DNA of 64,000 bases from Acanthornis magna (Eukaryota; Chordata; Aves; Passeriformes; Acanthizidae). Both the position numbers and the translations under genes were made by a program. The stretch is taken from NCBI GenBank assembly GCA_036785705.1, contig JAWUZG010000961.1:124001-188000 (forward strand), given 5' to 3'. The notes beneath the pieces were generated by a model. The model was not told the origin of the DNA. It did not search any database and saw only the letters and a program-made list of their open reading frames with translations. How positions within the stretch are numbered: position 1 is the first letter of the stretch; each line of letters starts with the position of its first letter. This document shows, piece by piece, positions 32,020 through 44,700 of this stretch.

Positions 32020-32170
32020 GGATGCGCTCGGGAATGCGGCGGGGAGGGAAGAGAGGGAGAGAGAGGAAAAAATAGGAAAAAATTAGGGGAAAAAAAAAAA
32101 AAAAAAAAAAAAAAGGGAGAAAAATGAGAAAAAATGAAGGAAAAAATATTTTTAAAAAAACAAAAAAAAA
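32020..32170. repeat. Purine-rich tract with A(25) run
   Basis: GGGAAGAGAGGGAGAGAGAGG followed by A at 32090-32114 and further A-rich sequence, upstream of the CILP2 promoter. Confidence 0.8.
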
Positions 32171-32539
32171 ACGGAGCGCGAGGTGAGGTGGTGGCGCCGC
32201 CCCTCCCCCCCCCCCCCCGAGGGGACAGTGAGGGTGACATCGCCGGGAGCTGGCGCGACACAGTGGGAAGAGCCTTGGAGAAGTGGGGACCCCCCCGGAA
32301 AGGTGGGGGATGTCCCGGAGTTTCCCAAATCCGCCCCAAAATTTGCCCCAAAATTTGCCCTCGTCTCTCTTTTTTTTTGTCCCGAATTTGGGGTTGAAAT
32401 TTGGGAATTCACCCTCTGGAAAGTTGGGGAGGGGGAGCAGGGCATTGGGAGGGACTGGGAGGGACTGGGAGGGACTGGGAGAGACTGGGAGGGATTGGGA
32501 GGGACGGGAAGACCCCGAGATCCACCCAAATTCCTCGTT

Positions 32540-33120
32540 TATCCCAAATCCACCACCGAAATTTGGGGATTTTCCCTCATTTTGGGGCCCTGGATGTTCT
32601 CGGAAAGTCCGGAGGAGATTTGGGATCATGCGGAACCCCCAACCCCAAAGATTGGAAATACCCCAAAGATTGGAAACATCCCGAACTCCCCCAAAACCAC
32701 CCCCAAAATCCCCCATTTTATCCCAAACCCATCACCGAAATTTGGGGATTTTCCCTCATTTTGGGGCCCTGGAGGGCCTGGGGAGGCCTGGAGCAGATTT
32801 GGGATCACGCGGAGCCCCCAAACCCAAAGATTGGAAATACCCCAAAGATTGGAAACACCCCAAACTCCCCCAAAACCACCCCCAAGTTCCCCCATTTTCC
32901 CCCAAACACACCCCTGAAATTTGGGGATTTTCCCTCATTTTGGGGCCTTGAAGGGTCTGGGGAGGCCTGGAGGAGATTCGGGATCACACGGAACCCCCAA
33001 ACCCAAAAATTAGAAACATCCCGAACTCCCCCAAAACCACCCCAAAATTTCTCCTTTTTATCCCAAATCCACCCCCGAAATTTAGGGTTTTTCCCTCGTT
33101 TTGGGGCCCTGGAGGGCCCG
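32540..33120. repeat. Tandem repeat, about 160-185 bp, four copies
   Basis: GAAATTTGGGGATTTTCCCT recurs near 32559, 32735, 32918 and 33076, each followed by TTTTGGGGCCCTGGAGGG and then CCCCAAAGATTGGAAACA. Confidence 0.88.
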
Positions 33121-33229
33121 GAGCAGGTTTGGGATGGCGGAGGCGCGGCCAGCGGAAATCCCTGCGCATTCCCTGCATTCCCAGCCCCCCGCAGCGGCAG
33201 CGGCTCGGGGACCGATTGGGGTCACGGTC

Positions 33230-34180
33230 CCCAGGGTGGGGACACAGGGACACAGGGACAGGCCCCAGGGTGGGGACAGAGGGACAATCCCCAGGGTGGG
33301 ACACAGGGGACAGTCCCAGGGTGGGGACAGAGTGACAATCCCCAGGGTGGGGACATGGGACAGGCCCCAGGGTGGGACACAGGGGACAGTCCCCATGGTT
33401 GGGGACATGGGACAGTCCCCAGGGCTGGGGACACAGGGACACAGGGACAGTCCCCAGGGCTGGGGACACAGGGACACAGGGGACAGTCCCCAGGGCTGGG
33501 ACACAGGGACAGGCCCCAGGGTGGGGACAGAGTGACAATCCCCGGGGTGGGGACACAGGGACAGCCCCCAGGCTGGGGACACAGGGACAGTCCCAGGGTG
33601 GGGACACAGGGACGGTCCCCAAGGTGGGGACACAGACAGTCCCCATGGTTGGGGACACAGGGGACAGTCCCCATGGTTGGGGACACAGGGGACAGTCCCC
33701 ATGGTGGGGACACAGGGGACAGTCCCCAGGGTGGGGACACAAGGACAGTCCCCAGGGTGGGACACAGGGACAGTCCCCAGGGCTGGGGACACAGGGGGCA
33801 GTCCCCAGGGTGGGGACACAGGGGACAGTCCCCAGGGTGGGGACACAAGGACAGTCCCCAGGGTGGGGACACGGGACAGTCCCCACGGTGGGGACACAGG
33901 GGACAGTCCCAGGGTGGGGACAGAGTGACAATCCCCAGGGTGGGGACATGGGACAGGCCCCAGGGTGGGACACAGGGGACAGTCCCCATGGTTGGGGACA
34001 TGGGACAGTCCCCAGGGCTGGGGACACAGGGACACAGGGACAGTCCCCAGGATGGGGACACAGGGACAGGCCCCATGGTTGGGGACACAAGGACAGTCCC
34101 CAGGGTGGGGACACAGGGACAATCCCAGGATGGGACACAGGGGACAGTCCCCAGGGCTGGGGACACAGGGACAGTCCCCC
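33230..34180. repeat. Minisatellite, GGGACAGTCCCCAGGGTGGG + GACACAGG
   Basis: About 35 units of 24-28 bp. It lies between YJEFN3 and CILP2. Long frames on both strands are artefacts. Confidence 0.92.
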
Positions 34181-34499
34181 TCGGTGGCTCGGGCACCGAT
34201 CCCGGAGCAGGCGCTGTCCCCGTGTCCCTTTTTGGGGTTTCTGTGTTTTGGGGTCTCTGTGGGGTTTCAGTCCTGGAGACCCCACAGGGCCCCCGAAGTC
34301 CCCAGGGGTGGGGGACAGGGAGGTGACACAGCTCTGTCCCCATGGGTGACAGGGGAGGTGACACAGCTCTGCCCCCATCAGGGAGATGGTGACACTCCCA
34401 GGGGGGTCGGACCTGGACTCGAGTGCCAGGACAAGCCCCCAACCCAGACTCCCCCCAGGACAGGGTGTCCCTGTCCCTGTCCCCAAACAGACTTTGCTG

Positions 34500-35024
34500 A
34501 GGAGCCACCACCACTGTGTTTGGGATCACAGGGCCACCACCCCTTTATCTGGAGGATCACAGTGCCACCACCGCTTTATTTGGGGCCACCACCACTATAT
34601 TTAGGGTCACAGGGTCACCACCACTTTATTTGGGGTCACAGGGCCACCACAGCTGTCTCTGAGGCCACAGGATTGTCCTTGGGGTCACAGGGCCACCACC
34701 ACTGTCCCTGGTGCCACCGGGCCATCCCCGGGGTCACAGGGCCACCACCACTTTATTTGGGGTCACAGTGCCACCACTGCTGTATTTAGGGTCACAGGGC
34801 CATCCCTGGGGTCACAGGGCCACCACCGCTGTCCCTGGGGCCACCGGGCTGTCCCTGGGGTCACAGGGCCACCACGCACTCTATTTGGGGTCACAGTACA
34901 TACACCACCACTTTATTTGGGGCCACCACCACTTTATTTAGGATCACAGTGCCACCACCACTTCATTTAGGATCACAGGGCCACCACCGCCGTCCTCGGG
35001 GCCACCACCGGGCCGTCCCCGGGG
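34500..35024 (-). repeat. YJEFN3: YJEFN3 3' UTR array bearing repeated stop-codon context and AATAAA signals
   Basis: The minus strand repeats GTGGTGGCCCTGTGACCCC, the same sequence that ends the YJEFN3 reading frame (V-V-A-L-stop). Five units carry AAATAAAGTGG, with AATAAA at 34933-34938, 34912-34917, 34752-34757, 34625-34630 and 34575-34580. Confidence 0.85.
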
Positions 35025-35224
35025 TCACAGGGCCACCACGCACTCGGTGCCGGGGTACGGGGGGGCGGTGATGCCGAATTTCCTCTGCACGTCGTGCGGC
35101 AGGAAGCGCCCGGCCACGAAGTGCTGCCGCCCCCCGAAGCGCCGCGCGCACTCCTTGGGGGCAGCCAGCGACACCAGCACGTCCGGGCTGATGCCACCGC
35201 TGCCACCCGCCTCGGAGTGCCACC
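35025..35224 (-). CDS. YJEFN3: YJEFN3 exon 6 and stop
   Basis: [66 protein letters not shown], stop TGA at 35025-35027. The acceptor is TCCCCGCAG. Confidence 0.95.
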
Positions 35225-38200
35225 CTGCGGGGACAGCGGGGGACAGCGGTGAGCCGGGGGGCACGGGCAGGGGACACGGGATGAGCCCGGGGGACAAGGG
35301 CAGGGGACACATGCCACCCTGCGGGGACAGCGCGGGGCGCGGGTGAGCCCGGGGGGCACGGGCAGGGGACACATGCCACCCTGCGGGGACAGCGGGGGAC
35401 AGGGATGAGCCCGGGGGACACGGGCAGGGGACACGGGATAAGCCCGGGGGACAAGGGCAGGGGACACATGCCACCCTGCGGGGACAGCGCGGGGCGCGGG
35501 TGAGCCCGGGGGACACGGGGAGGGGACACGGGATGAGCCCAAGGGACACGGGGAGGGGACAGGGGTGAGCCCAAGGGAAAAGGGGAGGGGACAGGGGTGA
35601 ACCCGGGGGACATGGGGAGGGGACACATGCCACCCTGCGGGGACATGGAGGGGCGCGGGTGAGACCGGGGGGACACGGGGAGGGGACAGTTGTGAGGCCC
35701 GGGGACAGGGGCAGGGGACATGGGTGACCCCGGGGGGACACGTGCCACCCTGCGGGGACACCGAGGGGCGCGGCTGAGCCCGGGGGACACGGGGAGGGGA
35801 CAGGGGTGAGCCCAGGGGACACGGGCAGGGGACAGGTGCCACCCTGCGGGGACACAGAGGGACAGGGGTGAGCCCAGGGGACATAGAACGGCGTGTGGGG
35901 ACATGGGGAGGGGACAGGGGTGACCCAAGGGACACAGAGAGTGGCTCAGGGGTGACCCGGGGGTCCTGCTACTGCCGGAGGGGACACTGTGGCGCTGGAG
36001 GGCACAGGGATGGCACCGGGCCCGTGTCCCCCCCGTGTCTCCCCCGGGGCACAGGGATGGCACAGCGGTGGCACAGCGGTGGCACCGGGCCGTGTCCCCC
36101 GTGTCCCCTCCCCGGGCACAGGGGTGGCACCGGGCCATGTCCCCCGTGTCACCCATGTCTCCCCCGGGCACAGGGATGGCACAGGGATGGCACAGGGGTG
36201 GCACAGCGGTGGCACCGGGCCATGTCCCCCGTGTCCCCCCGGGCACAGGGGTGGCATAGCGGTGGCACAGTGGTGGCACAGCGGTGGCACAGTGGTGGCA
36301 CAGCGGTGGCACCGGGCCGTGTCCCCCCCGCAGCGCCGCCGCTCCTGGCGCTGTCCCCCCCCGGGCAGTGCCAGCAGCTCCTGTTTCGCTGCCGGGCCCG
36401 GGGGGGGCACCCGGGGGCGGGGTGGGGACACGGGGGGGGACACGGGGGGGGACACGGCTGATGACAATCCCAGGCCTGGCCCGCGGCCGCGCGCCTGTTT
36501 GCGGTGACGTCATGTCTCGGGCAGGGCACTTTGTTATTGCCGCGGGTGCCACGAGCGGGGGGGGGCCGGGGGTGTCCCCACCCTGCCCGGGGGGTCACGG
36601 GGCTGTCCCCACCCTGCCCGGGGTGTCCCCACCCTCCCCAGGTGTGTCCTGGGGGTGTTCCAAACCTGCCCGGGGTGTCCCGGGGGTGTCCCCACCCTGC
36701 CCCGGGTGTCCCCAACCTGCCCAGGGTGTCCTCACCCTGCCCGGGGGGTCACGGGGGTGTCCCCACCCTGCCCGGGGTGTCCCCATCCTGCCCCGGGTGT
36801 CCTGGGGGTGTCCCCACCCTGCCCGGGGGTGTCCTGGGGGTGTCCCCACCCTGCTCGGGGTGTCCTGGGGGTGTCCCCAGCCTGCCCGGGGGTGTCCCCA
36901 CGCTGCCCGGGGTGTCCCCACCCTGCCGGGGGGTCCCAAACCTGCCCGGGGTGTCCTGGGGGTGTCCCCACCCTGCCCGGGGTGTCCTGGGGGTGTCCCC
37001 ACCCTGCCCCGGGTGTTCCCGGGAGTGTCCCCACCCTGCCTCCGGTATCCCCATCCTGCCCCGAGTGTTCCCGGGGGTGTCCCCACCCTGCCCAGGGGGT
37101 CCCAAACCTGCCCCTGGTGTCCCCAACCCTGCCCGGGGGGACCCGGGGGTGTCCCCACCTTGCGCCACCAGTGCCACCAGGGCAATGCCACCTCCGGCCG
37201 GTGCCACCTCCACCTCCGTCCCCTCTCCCCCCCAGCCACCCCCGCGGTGTCACCTCGCGCTCGGGGAGGGGACAGTGCCGCACCTGAGGGGACATCGAGG
37301 CTGACGATGGGGATGCGGATGTGCTTGAGGGTGGCCAGGATGGCCGCGCACGGCTCTGTCCCCTCGGCCACCTCGTCCCCTCCCAGCACCGCGTCCACCA
37401 CGGCGTTGTAGGCGTCATTGATGAGCTGCACCTGCAGGCGACAGCGACACTCGGGGGTGGCCCCGGGTGGCCCAGGGTGTCCCCGTGTCACCCTCAGGGT
37501 GACACAGAGCATTTTCCTGCCGAAATTGGCCCAAAAAAAGCCCCCCCAGGTGGAGCGGAGGGAGGGGGTTGGCCCGGGTGGCCCAGGGTGGCCCCGTGTC
37601 ACCCTCGGGGGGTGACACAAAGCATTTTCCTGCGGGATCGGCCCCAAAAAAGCCCCCCCGGGTGGAGCGGAGGCAGGGAGGGGGCTCGGGTGGCCCCGGG
37701 TGGCCCCGTGTCACCCTCGGGGGGTGACACAGAGCATTTTCCTGCCGAAATTGACCCAAAAAAGCCCCCTCGGGTGGCCCCGGGTGACCTCGCGTCACCC
37801 TCAGTGTGACAAAAAACATTTTCCTGCGGGATCGGCCCCAAAAAAAGCCCCCCCAGGTGGGGCGGAGGGAGGGAGGGGTCCCAAGGTGGCCCCGTGTCAC
37901 CCTCAGGGTGACACAGAGCATTTTCCTGCCGAAATCGGCCCAATAAAGCCCCCCCGGGTGGCCCAGGGTGGCCCAGGGTGGCCCCGTGTCACCCTCAGGG
38001 TGACAAAAAACATTTTCCTGCCGAAATTGGCCCCAAAAAAGCCCCCCCCGGGTGGAGCGGGGGGAGCAGGGAGCGAGCGCGGCACGCCGAGACGCTCGGC
38101 CCGGGCCAGGACAGAGATTTTGGGTCAAATTCCTCCAGTCCCGGCTCGGCCGAGGCCAAAAATAACAGAGCCGGGGGCTGGCGGCGGCCGCAGATGGATT

Positions 38201-41200
38201 TCATGGCATCCCCGGGACGGGGCGGGAGCGGCGAGAGGGAGGGGGGAAATAGTGGGAAAAATAATGGGAAAAATAATGGGAAAAATGGGGAAAATAATGG
38301 GAAAAATGGGGGAAAATCGGCGCCGGGGATCGGGGGGATTCCGGGGGTCCGGGGAGCGGCGGGGAGGGGGGAAAGGGAAGGGAAAAATGAGATAAAATCC
38401 ACGCTGGGGGATTTCGGGGATCCAGGAGGCTGCGGGGAGGGTGAAAGAATGGGAAAAATGGGAAAAAATCCGCGCTGAGGATCGGGGGGGATTCCGGGGG
38501 TCCGGGGAGGGGGAAAAGGGAAGGGAAAAATTGGAATAAAATCCGCTCTGGGGGGATTTCGGGGGATTTCGGGGGTCCGGGGGGCTGCAGGGAGGGGGGA
38601 AGGAATGGGAAAAATGGGAAAAACTCCGCACTGGGGATCGGGGGGGATTCCAGGGGATTCCGGAGGATGTGGGGAGGGGGAAAAGGAAGGGAAAAATGGG
38701 AAAAATGGGATAAACTCTCCGCTGGGGATCGGGGGGGATTCCGGGGGCTCGGGAGGCTGCGGGGAGGGGGAAAAGGGAAGGGAAAAATGGGATAAAATCC
38801 ACTCTGGGGGGATTTCGGGGGATTTCGGGGGTCCGGGAGGCTGCGGGGAGGGGGAAAAAGGAAATAAACTCCGCCCCGGGGGATTTCGGGGGTCCGGGGT
38901 GTGGCGGGGAGAGGGGAAAAAAAAGGAATAAACTCCGCGCCAGGGCGATTTTGGGGAATTTCGGGGGATTTCGGGGGTCGGGGGGCAGCAGGAAGGGGGA
39001 AAAGGGAAGGGAAAAATGGGAAAAACTCTGCGCTGGGGATCGGAAGGGATTCTGGGGGATCCGGGAGGCTGCGGGGAGGGGGAAAAGGGAGGGAAAAATT
39101 GGAATAAAATCCGCTCTGGGGGGATTTCGGGGGCTCGGGGGGCTGCGGGGAGGGGGAAAAGAGGAATAAACTCCGCGCCGGGGCGATTTCGGGGAATTTT
39201 GGGAGTCCGGGGGCAGCGGGGAGGGGGAAAAAGGAAGGGAAAAGAGGAATAAACTCCGCGCCTGGAGAATTTTGGGGATCCGAGGGATTTCGGGGGTCCG
39301 GGGGTGACAGGAAGGAGGAAAAGGGAATGGAAAAGAGGGAAAAAATCCGCGCTGGGGCCCATGGGGAATCTCGGGGGATTCCGGGGGATTCCGGGGGCTC
39401 CTGGGGAGGTGGGAAAAGGGAAGGAGAAGAGGAATAAACACCACCCGGGGGATTTCGGGGGTCCCGGGGGGCTGTGGGGAAGCGGGAAAAGGGAATGGAA
39501 AAGAGGGGAAAAATCCGCGCTGGGGTCCAGGGGGAATTTTGGGGGATTCCGGGAGATTCTGGGGAATTCTGGGGCATTTCAGGGGATTTTGGGGGGCCGG
39601 GGGTTGGCGAGGAGGGGGAAAAGGGAAGGAAAAAAGGGGATAAACTCCGCGCCTGGGGGATTTCAGGGGATCCGGGGGATTCCGGGGGTTTCGGGAAATT
39701 TCGGGAAGTTTCAGAGGATTCCGGGGGATTTCAGGGGATTCCGGAAAATTCCGGGGGGATTCCGGGGAATTTTTGGGGGTCCCGGAGGATTTTCGGGGTC
39801 CAGGGGGCAGCGGGGAGGAGGGAAAGGAAGGGAAAATGGGGATAAACTCCACGCTGGGGGGATTTCAGGGGATTTTGGGGGTTCCGGGGATTCTGGGGGA
39901 TTCCGAGTGATTTTTGGGGGTCCCGGGGGCTGCGGGGCGCACCTCGGTGGGCAGGTAGGACAGGAAGGGGATGTCCATCTTCTCGCACTGCGTGGTGAAG
40001 TCGCGGTACAGAGGGTCCGGGGAGCGCTTGGGGTAGAAGATGGTGGGCTCGTAATCCTGCGGGAAAAGGGCACGGCGGAGTAGGGAGGGAGCAGGGGTGG
40101 AGTAGGGAGGGAGTAGGGATGGAGCAGGAACAGAGATAGAGTTGGGATGGAGTAGGGATGGAGTAGGGATGGAACAGGAACAGGGATGGAGTTGGGGTGG
40201 AGCAGGGATGGAGTTGGGATGAGGTTGGGATGGAGCAGGGGTGGAGTAGGGATGGAGTTGGGATGGAGAAGGGAGGGAGTTGGGATGGAGTAGGGATGGA
40301 GTTGGGATGGAGTAGGGAGGGAGTAGGAACAGGGATGGAGTAGGGATGGAGTAGGGATGGAGTTGGGATGGAGCAGGAGTAGGGATGGAGTAGGGATGGA
40401 GTTGGGATGGAGCAGGGATGGAGTTGGGATGGAGCAGGAGTAGGGGTGGAGTAGGGATGGAGTTGGGATGGAGCAGGGATGGAGCAGGGATGGAGTAGGA
40501 GCAGGGATGGAGTAGGGAGGGAGTTGGGATGGAGCAGGGAGGGAGTTGGGATGGAGTAGGGATGGAGTAGGGATGGAGTTGGGATGGAGTAGGGAGGGAG
40601 TAGGAACAGGGATGGAGTAGGGAGGGAGTAGGGATGGAGTAGGGATGGAGCAGGGATGGAGTTGGAGCAGGGATGGAGTTGGGATAGAGTAGGGATGGAG
40701 TAGGGGTGGAGCAGGGATGGAGCAGGGACGGAGCTGGGATGGAGTAGGGATGGAGTAGGGATGAAGTAGGGGTGGAGTTGGGATGGAGTTGGGACGGAGC
40801 AGGGATGGAGTTGGAGTAGGGGTGGAGTAGGGAGGGAGTAGGGATGGAGTTGGGATGGAGTAGGGATGGAGTAGGCAGGGAGCAGGGATGGAGCAGACTT
40901 GGAGTAGGGATGGAGTAGGAATGGAGTTGGGATGGAGTAGGAGCAGGGATGGAGCAGGGATGGAGTTGAGATGGAGTAGGGATGGAGCAGATATGGATTG
41001 GGATGTCTTGGGATGAAGGCCACGAGGATGATGAGGATGAAGACGAGGATGAAGATGAAGATGAGGATGAAGAGGAAGATGAGGATGAAGATGAGGATGA
41101 GGATGAGGATGAGGCTGATTTTGGGGTACGCACAAAGCTGCGCAGGTGGCGGGCACACACCAGCCCGATGGCACCGTTCCGCGCCGGGCCGCACACCACG

Positions 41201-41710
41201 AGCACCGTAGGCTGCTTCCGCGGCAGCGACGGCAGCGGGAACGCCTGCGGGGACACGGGGACACGGGGGTGGCACCGGCACAGGGCACCCAGGGGCAATG
41301 GGGCTGGCATGGTGGCACCAGCACAGGGCACCTGGGGACAGGGACAAGGGGGTGGCACTGGCACAGGGCACCCAGGGACACGGGGATACAGGGGTGGTGC
41401 AGTGGCACTGTTGCATGGCACCCAGGGTGGGACGGAGGTGGCACACGGAGCAGGATGGGGGTGGCACCCAGGACAGGGATGGAGTGGGATGGGGACAGTG
41501 GCCAGGGTGGGATGGGATGGGATGGGATGGGATCCATGGGATGGGATGGGATCCATGGGATGGGATCCATGGGATGGGATGGGATCCATGGGATGGGATC
41601 CATGGGATGGGATCATGGGATGGGGTGGCATCCACAGGTGGCACCTGGAGTGGGACGGAACAGGGCCCGGACTGGGATCAGGACGGTGCCAGCAGTGGAA
41701 AGAAGATGAA

Positions 41711-41756
<46 letters not shown>

Positions 41757-44700
41757 CCAGCAGAGGGATGAAGATGGTGCTCGGACTGGATGAGGACAAT
41801 GCCTGTGGTGGAATTCCAGCAGTGACCAAGTTGGGACAGGGAAGATGCCCAGGGTGGGATTGGGACAATGCCAAGGGTGGGATTGGGATGGTGCCCATGC
41901 CAGGGCCCGGGAGGATGCCCAGGGAGGGATGGGGACAAGGTCCCGGGTGGGCCCAGGCCGATGCCCCGGGTGGGCCGAGGGTGATGTCCCTGGTGGGATT
42001 GGGAAGATGCCCCAGGTGGGATTGGGACGGTGCCCTGGGTGGGATGGGGAAGATGTCCTGGATGGGATTGCCATGGTGCCCACGCTGCGCCAGGTCGATG
42101 ACCCAGGTGGGATGGGGAAGATGCCCCAGGTGGGATTGGGGGTGGTGCCTATGCCGGGCCCAGGATGATACCCCGGGTGGGATCGGGGGGTGCCCACACC
42201 GAGACCAGGAGGATGCCCTGGGAGGGATTGTGATGGTGCCCCGGGTGGGATCAGGGTGATGCCACAGATGGGATTGGAATGCTGCCCCAGGTGGGATCAG
42301 GATGGTGCCCACGCCAGGCCCAGGATGATGCCCTGGGTGGGATGGAGAAGATGCCCCAGATGGGATCGGGATGGTGCCCACCGTGGCACCAGGCTGATGA
42401 CCCAGGTGGGATGGGGAAGATGTCTGGATGGGATTGGGACAACGTCCTGGGTGGGCCCAGGCCGATGCCCCAGGTGGGGTCAGGATGGTGCCCATGCCAG
42501 GCCCAGGAGGATGCCCTGGGTGGGATGGGGAAGATGCCCCAGATGGGATCGGGATGGTGCCCACACTGGCACCAGGCCGATGACCCAGGTGGGATGGGGA
42601 AGATGCCCTGCGTGGGATGGGGAAGATGTCCTGGATGGGATTGGGACAACGTCCTGGGTGGGCCCAGGCCGATGCCCCAGGTGGGGTCAGGATGGTGTCC
42701 TGGGTGGGATGGGGAAGGTGTCCCGGGCGGGCCCCGGCCGGTGCCCTGGGTGGGATCGGAACGGTGCCCCGGGTGGGATCGGAACGGTGCCCCGGGTGGG
42801 ATCGGAACGGTGCCCCGGGTCGGACCGGAACGGTGTCCCGGGTGGGATCGGAACGGTGTCCCGGTCACTCCCGGGCCGGGCCGTGCCCGTGGCCCCCCCA
42901 GGCCGCCGGGCGGGGCCGCACGCAGCACATTCCGGGCCCGCGCTCGGGACGGAGGCTGCGGTGGATGTTTATCCCCTGACGGGATTTTTCCTGCTCTGCT
43001 CGCGGAGCCTGGCCCGGGACCCGGGGCGGACACAGCCCTGCGAGCCCAACCCGGCCCGGGCCCGGCGCCGGCGGCTCCTGGCACGGGAGGGGACAGAGGG
43101 CACCGCGCTGCGACCCCCGGGTGGCGGGGGGACACCGGGGGGTCCCGGAGGAGGAGGAGGAGGAGGATGCTCAGCCCCGCTGAGGATGCTGAGCCCGCGG
43201 GGAGCCCCAGGTGGGGTCGGGGCCGCGGCGACAGCCCCGGGACAGCCCCGGGAGGCTCCGGCACCAAAATATTCCTCCTCCTCCTCCACCTCCTCCTCCT
43301 CCTCCTCCTCGTCCTCGGGCAGCCCTCGGAGCGGGGAAGGGCCGACGGAAAAGCTGAGGCGCGGAGCTTCGGCCCCGAGGCACAAAGCTGCCCTTGATCT
43401 CCTCCTCCTCCTCCTCCTCCTCCTCCCGTCCAGCACGGGCACCGCGCGATCGCAGCAGCGGCGGCACCGCCGGGGCACGGGGACAGCTGGGGACAGCTGG
43501 GGACACCCCATGGCCTCCCCCCTGACCCCCCGGAGGGTTGAGGGTCCTCCTCCCCATGGGGACCCACCCCGGGTGACCCCAATTCCAGAGGGGGATGGAG
43601 GGATGGCAGAAATCCCACCCGGGGACAGGCGCTGGCAGTGGCAGTGCCACCAGGGCCACGTCCCCTTGTCCCCACACCTCGGGCTGGGGTGGGAGAAAGA
43701 GGCGAGGGGGGGACAGCAGCCCTGGTGGGGTGTCCCAAACCCTCGTGGGGTGTCCCCAGGCTCACCAAGTGTCCCCAGCCCTGGTGGAGAGGGTCCCAAA
43801 CACTGTTGGGTTGTCCCCGGCTCCACCGAGCTGTCCCCAGCCCCACCGGGATGTCCCCAGCCTCACCGGGGTGTCCCCAGTTCCACCGGGCTCTCCCCAG
43901 CTCCACCGGGGTGTCCCCAGCTCCACCGGGGTGTCCCCAGTCCCACCGGGGTGTCCCCAGCTCCACCGGGCTGTCCCCAGGCTCACCGGGCTGTCCCCAT
44001 GCTCACCGGGGTGTCCCCAGCCCCACCGGGCTGTCCCCAGGCTCACCGGGGTGTCCCCAGCCCCACCGGGCTGTCCCCAGGCTCACCTTGGTGACGGCCA
44101 CGGCACACGCGTGTCCCCAGATCTCGATGAGCTGCTGCCGCCCGAAGCGATAATCCTCCAGCAGCTCCTTCTCCATGGCCTCGGCCTCGGCCTTGCTGCG
44201 GGGACAGCAGGGGACACACAGGGGACACACAGGGGACAGTGAGTGCGGGGGGGACAGCACCGTCCCCTCAGCCCCAAAAAGGATTCGTGACCCCGGGACC
44301 TCGAGGGCACCAGGCCGGGGGCTCGGGGTGGGCTCGAGGTGGGCACGGGCGGTGGCACGGGTGGTGGCACGGGTGTCCCGGGGGGCCCGATCACGGGTGT
44401 CCCCCGGGGTGGGACCGATCACAGGTGTCCCCGGGAAGTTCCGTTCCCCCCGGGGGGACATCGATCTCGGGTGTCCCCGGGGGGTTCCGTGCTCCTCGGG
44501 CAGTGGCACCGATCACGGTGTCCCGATGGGACCGATCACGGTGTCCCCGGGGGGTTCCGTGCCCCCCGGGCGGTGGCACCGATCTCGGGTGTCCCGGTGG
44601 CACCGATCTCGGGTATCTCGGGGAGTTCCGTGCCCCTCGGGGGGACACCGATCACGGCTGTCCCGGTGGCACCGATCACAGTGTCCCCGGGGGGTTCCGT

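Noticed and set aside
41708..41757. (GAT)n as a coding poly-Met or poly-Asp tract
   Set aside because: It is inside YJEFN3 intron 2 with no exon boundaries, a simple microsatellite.
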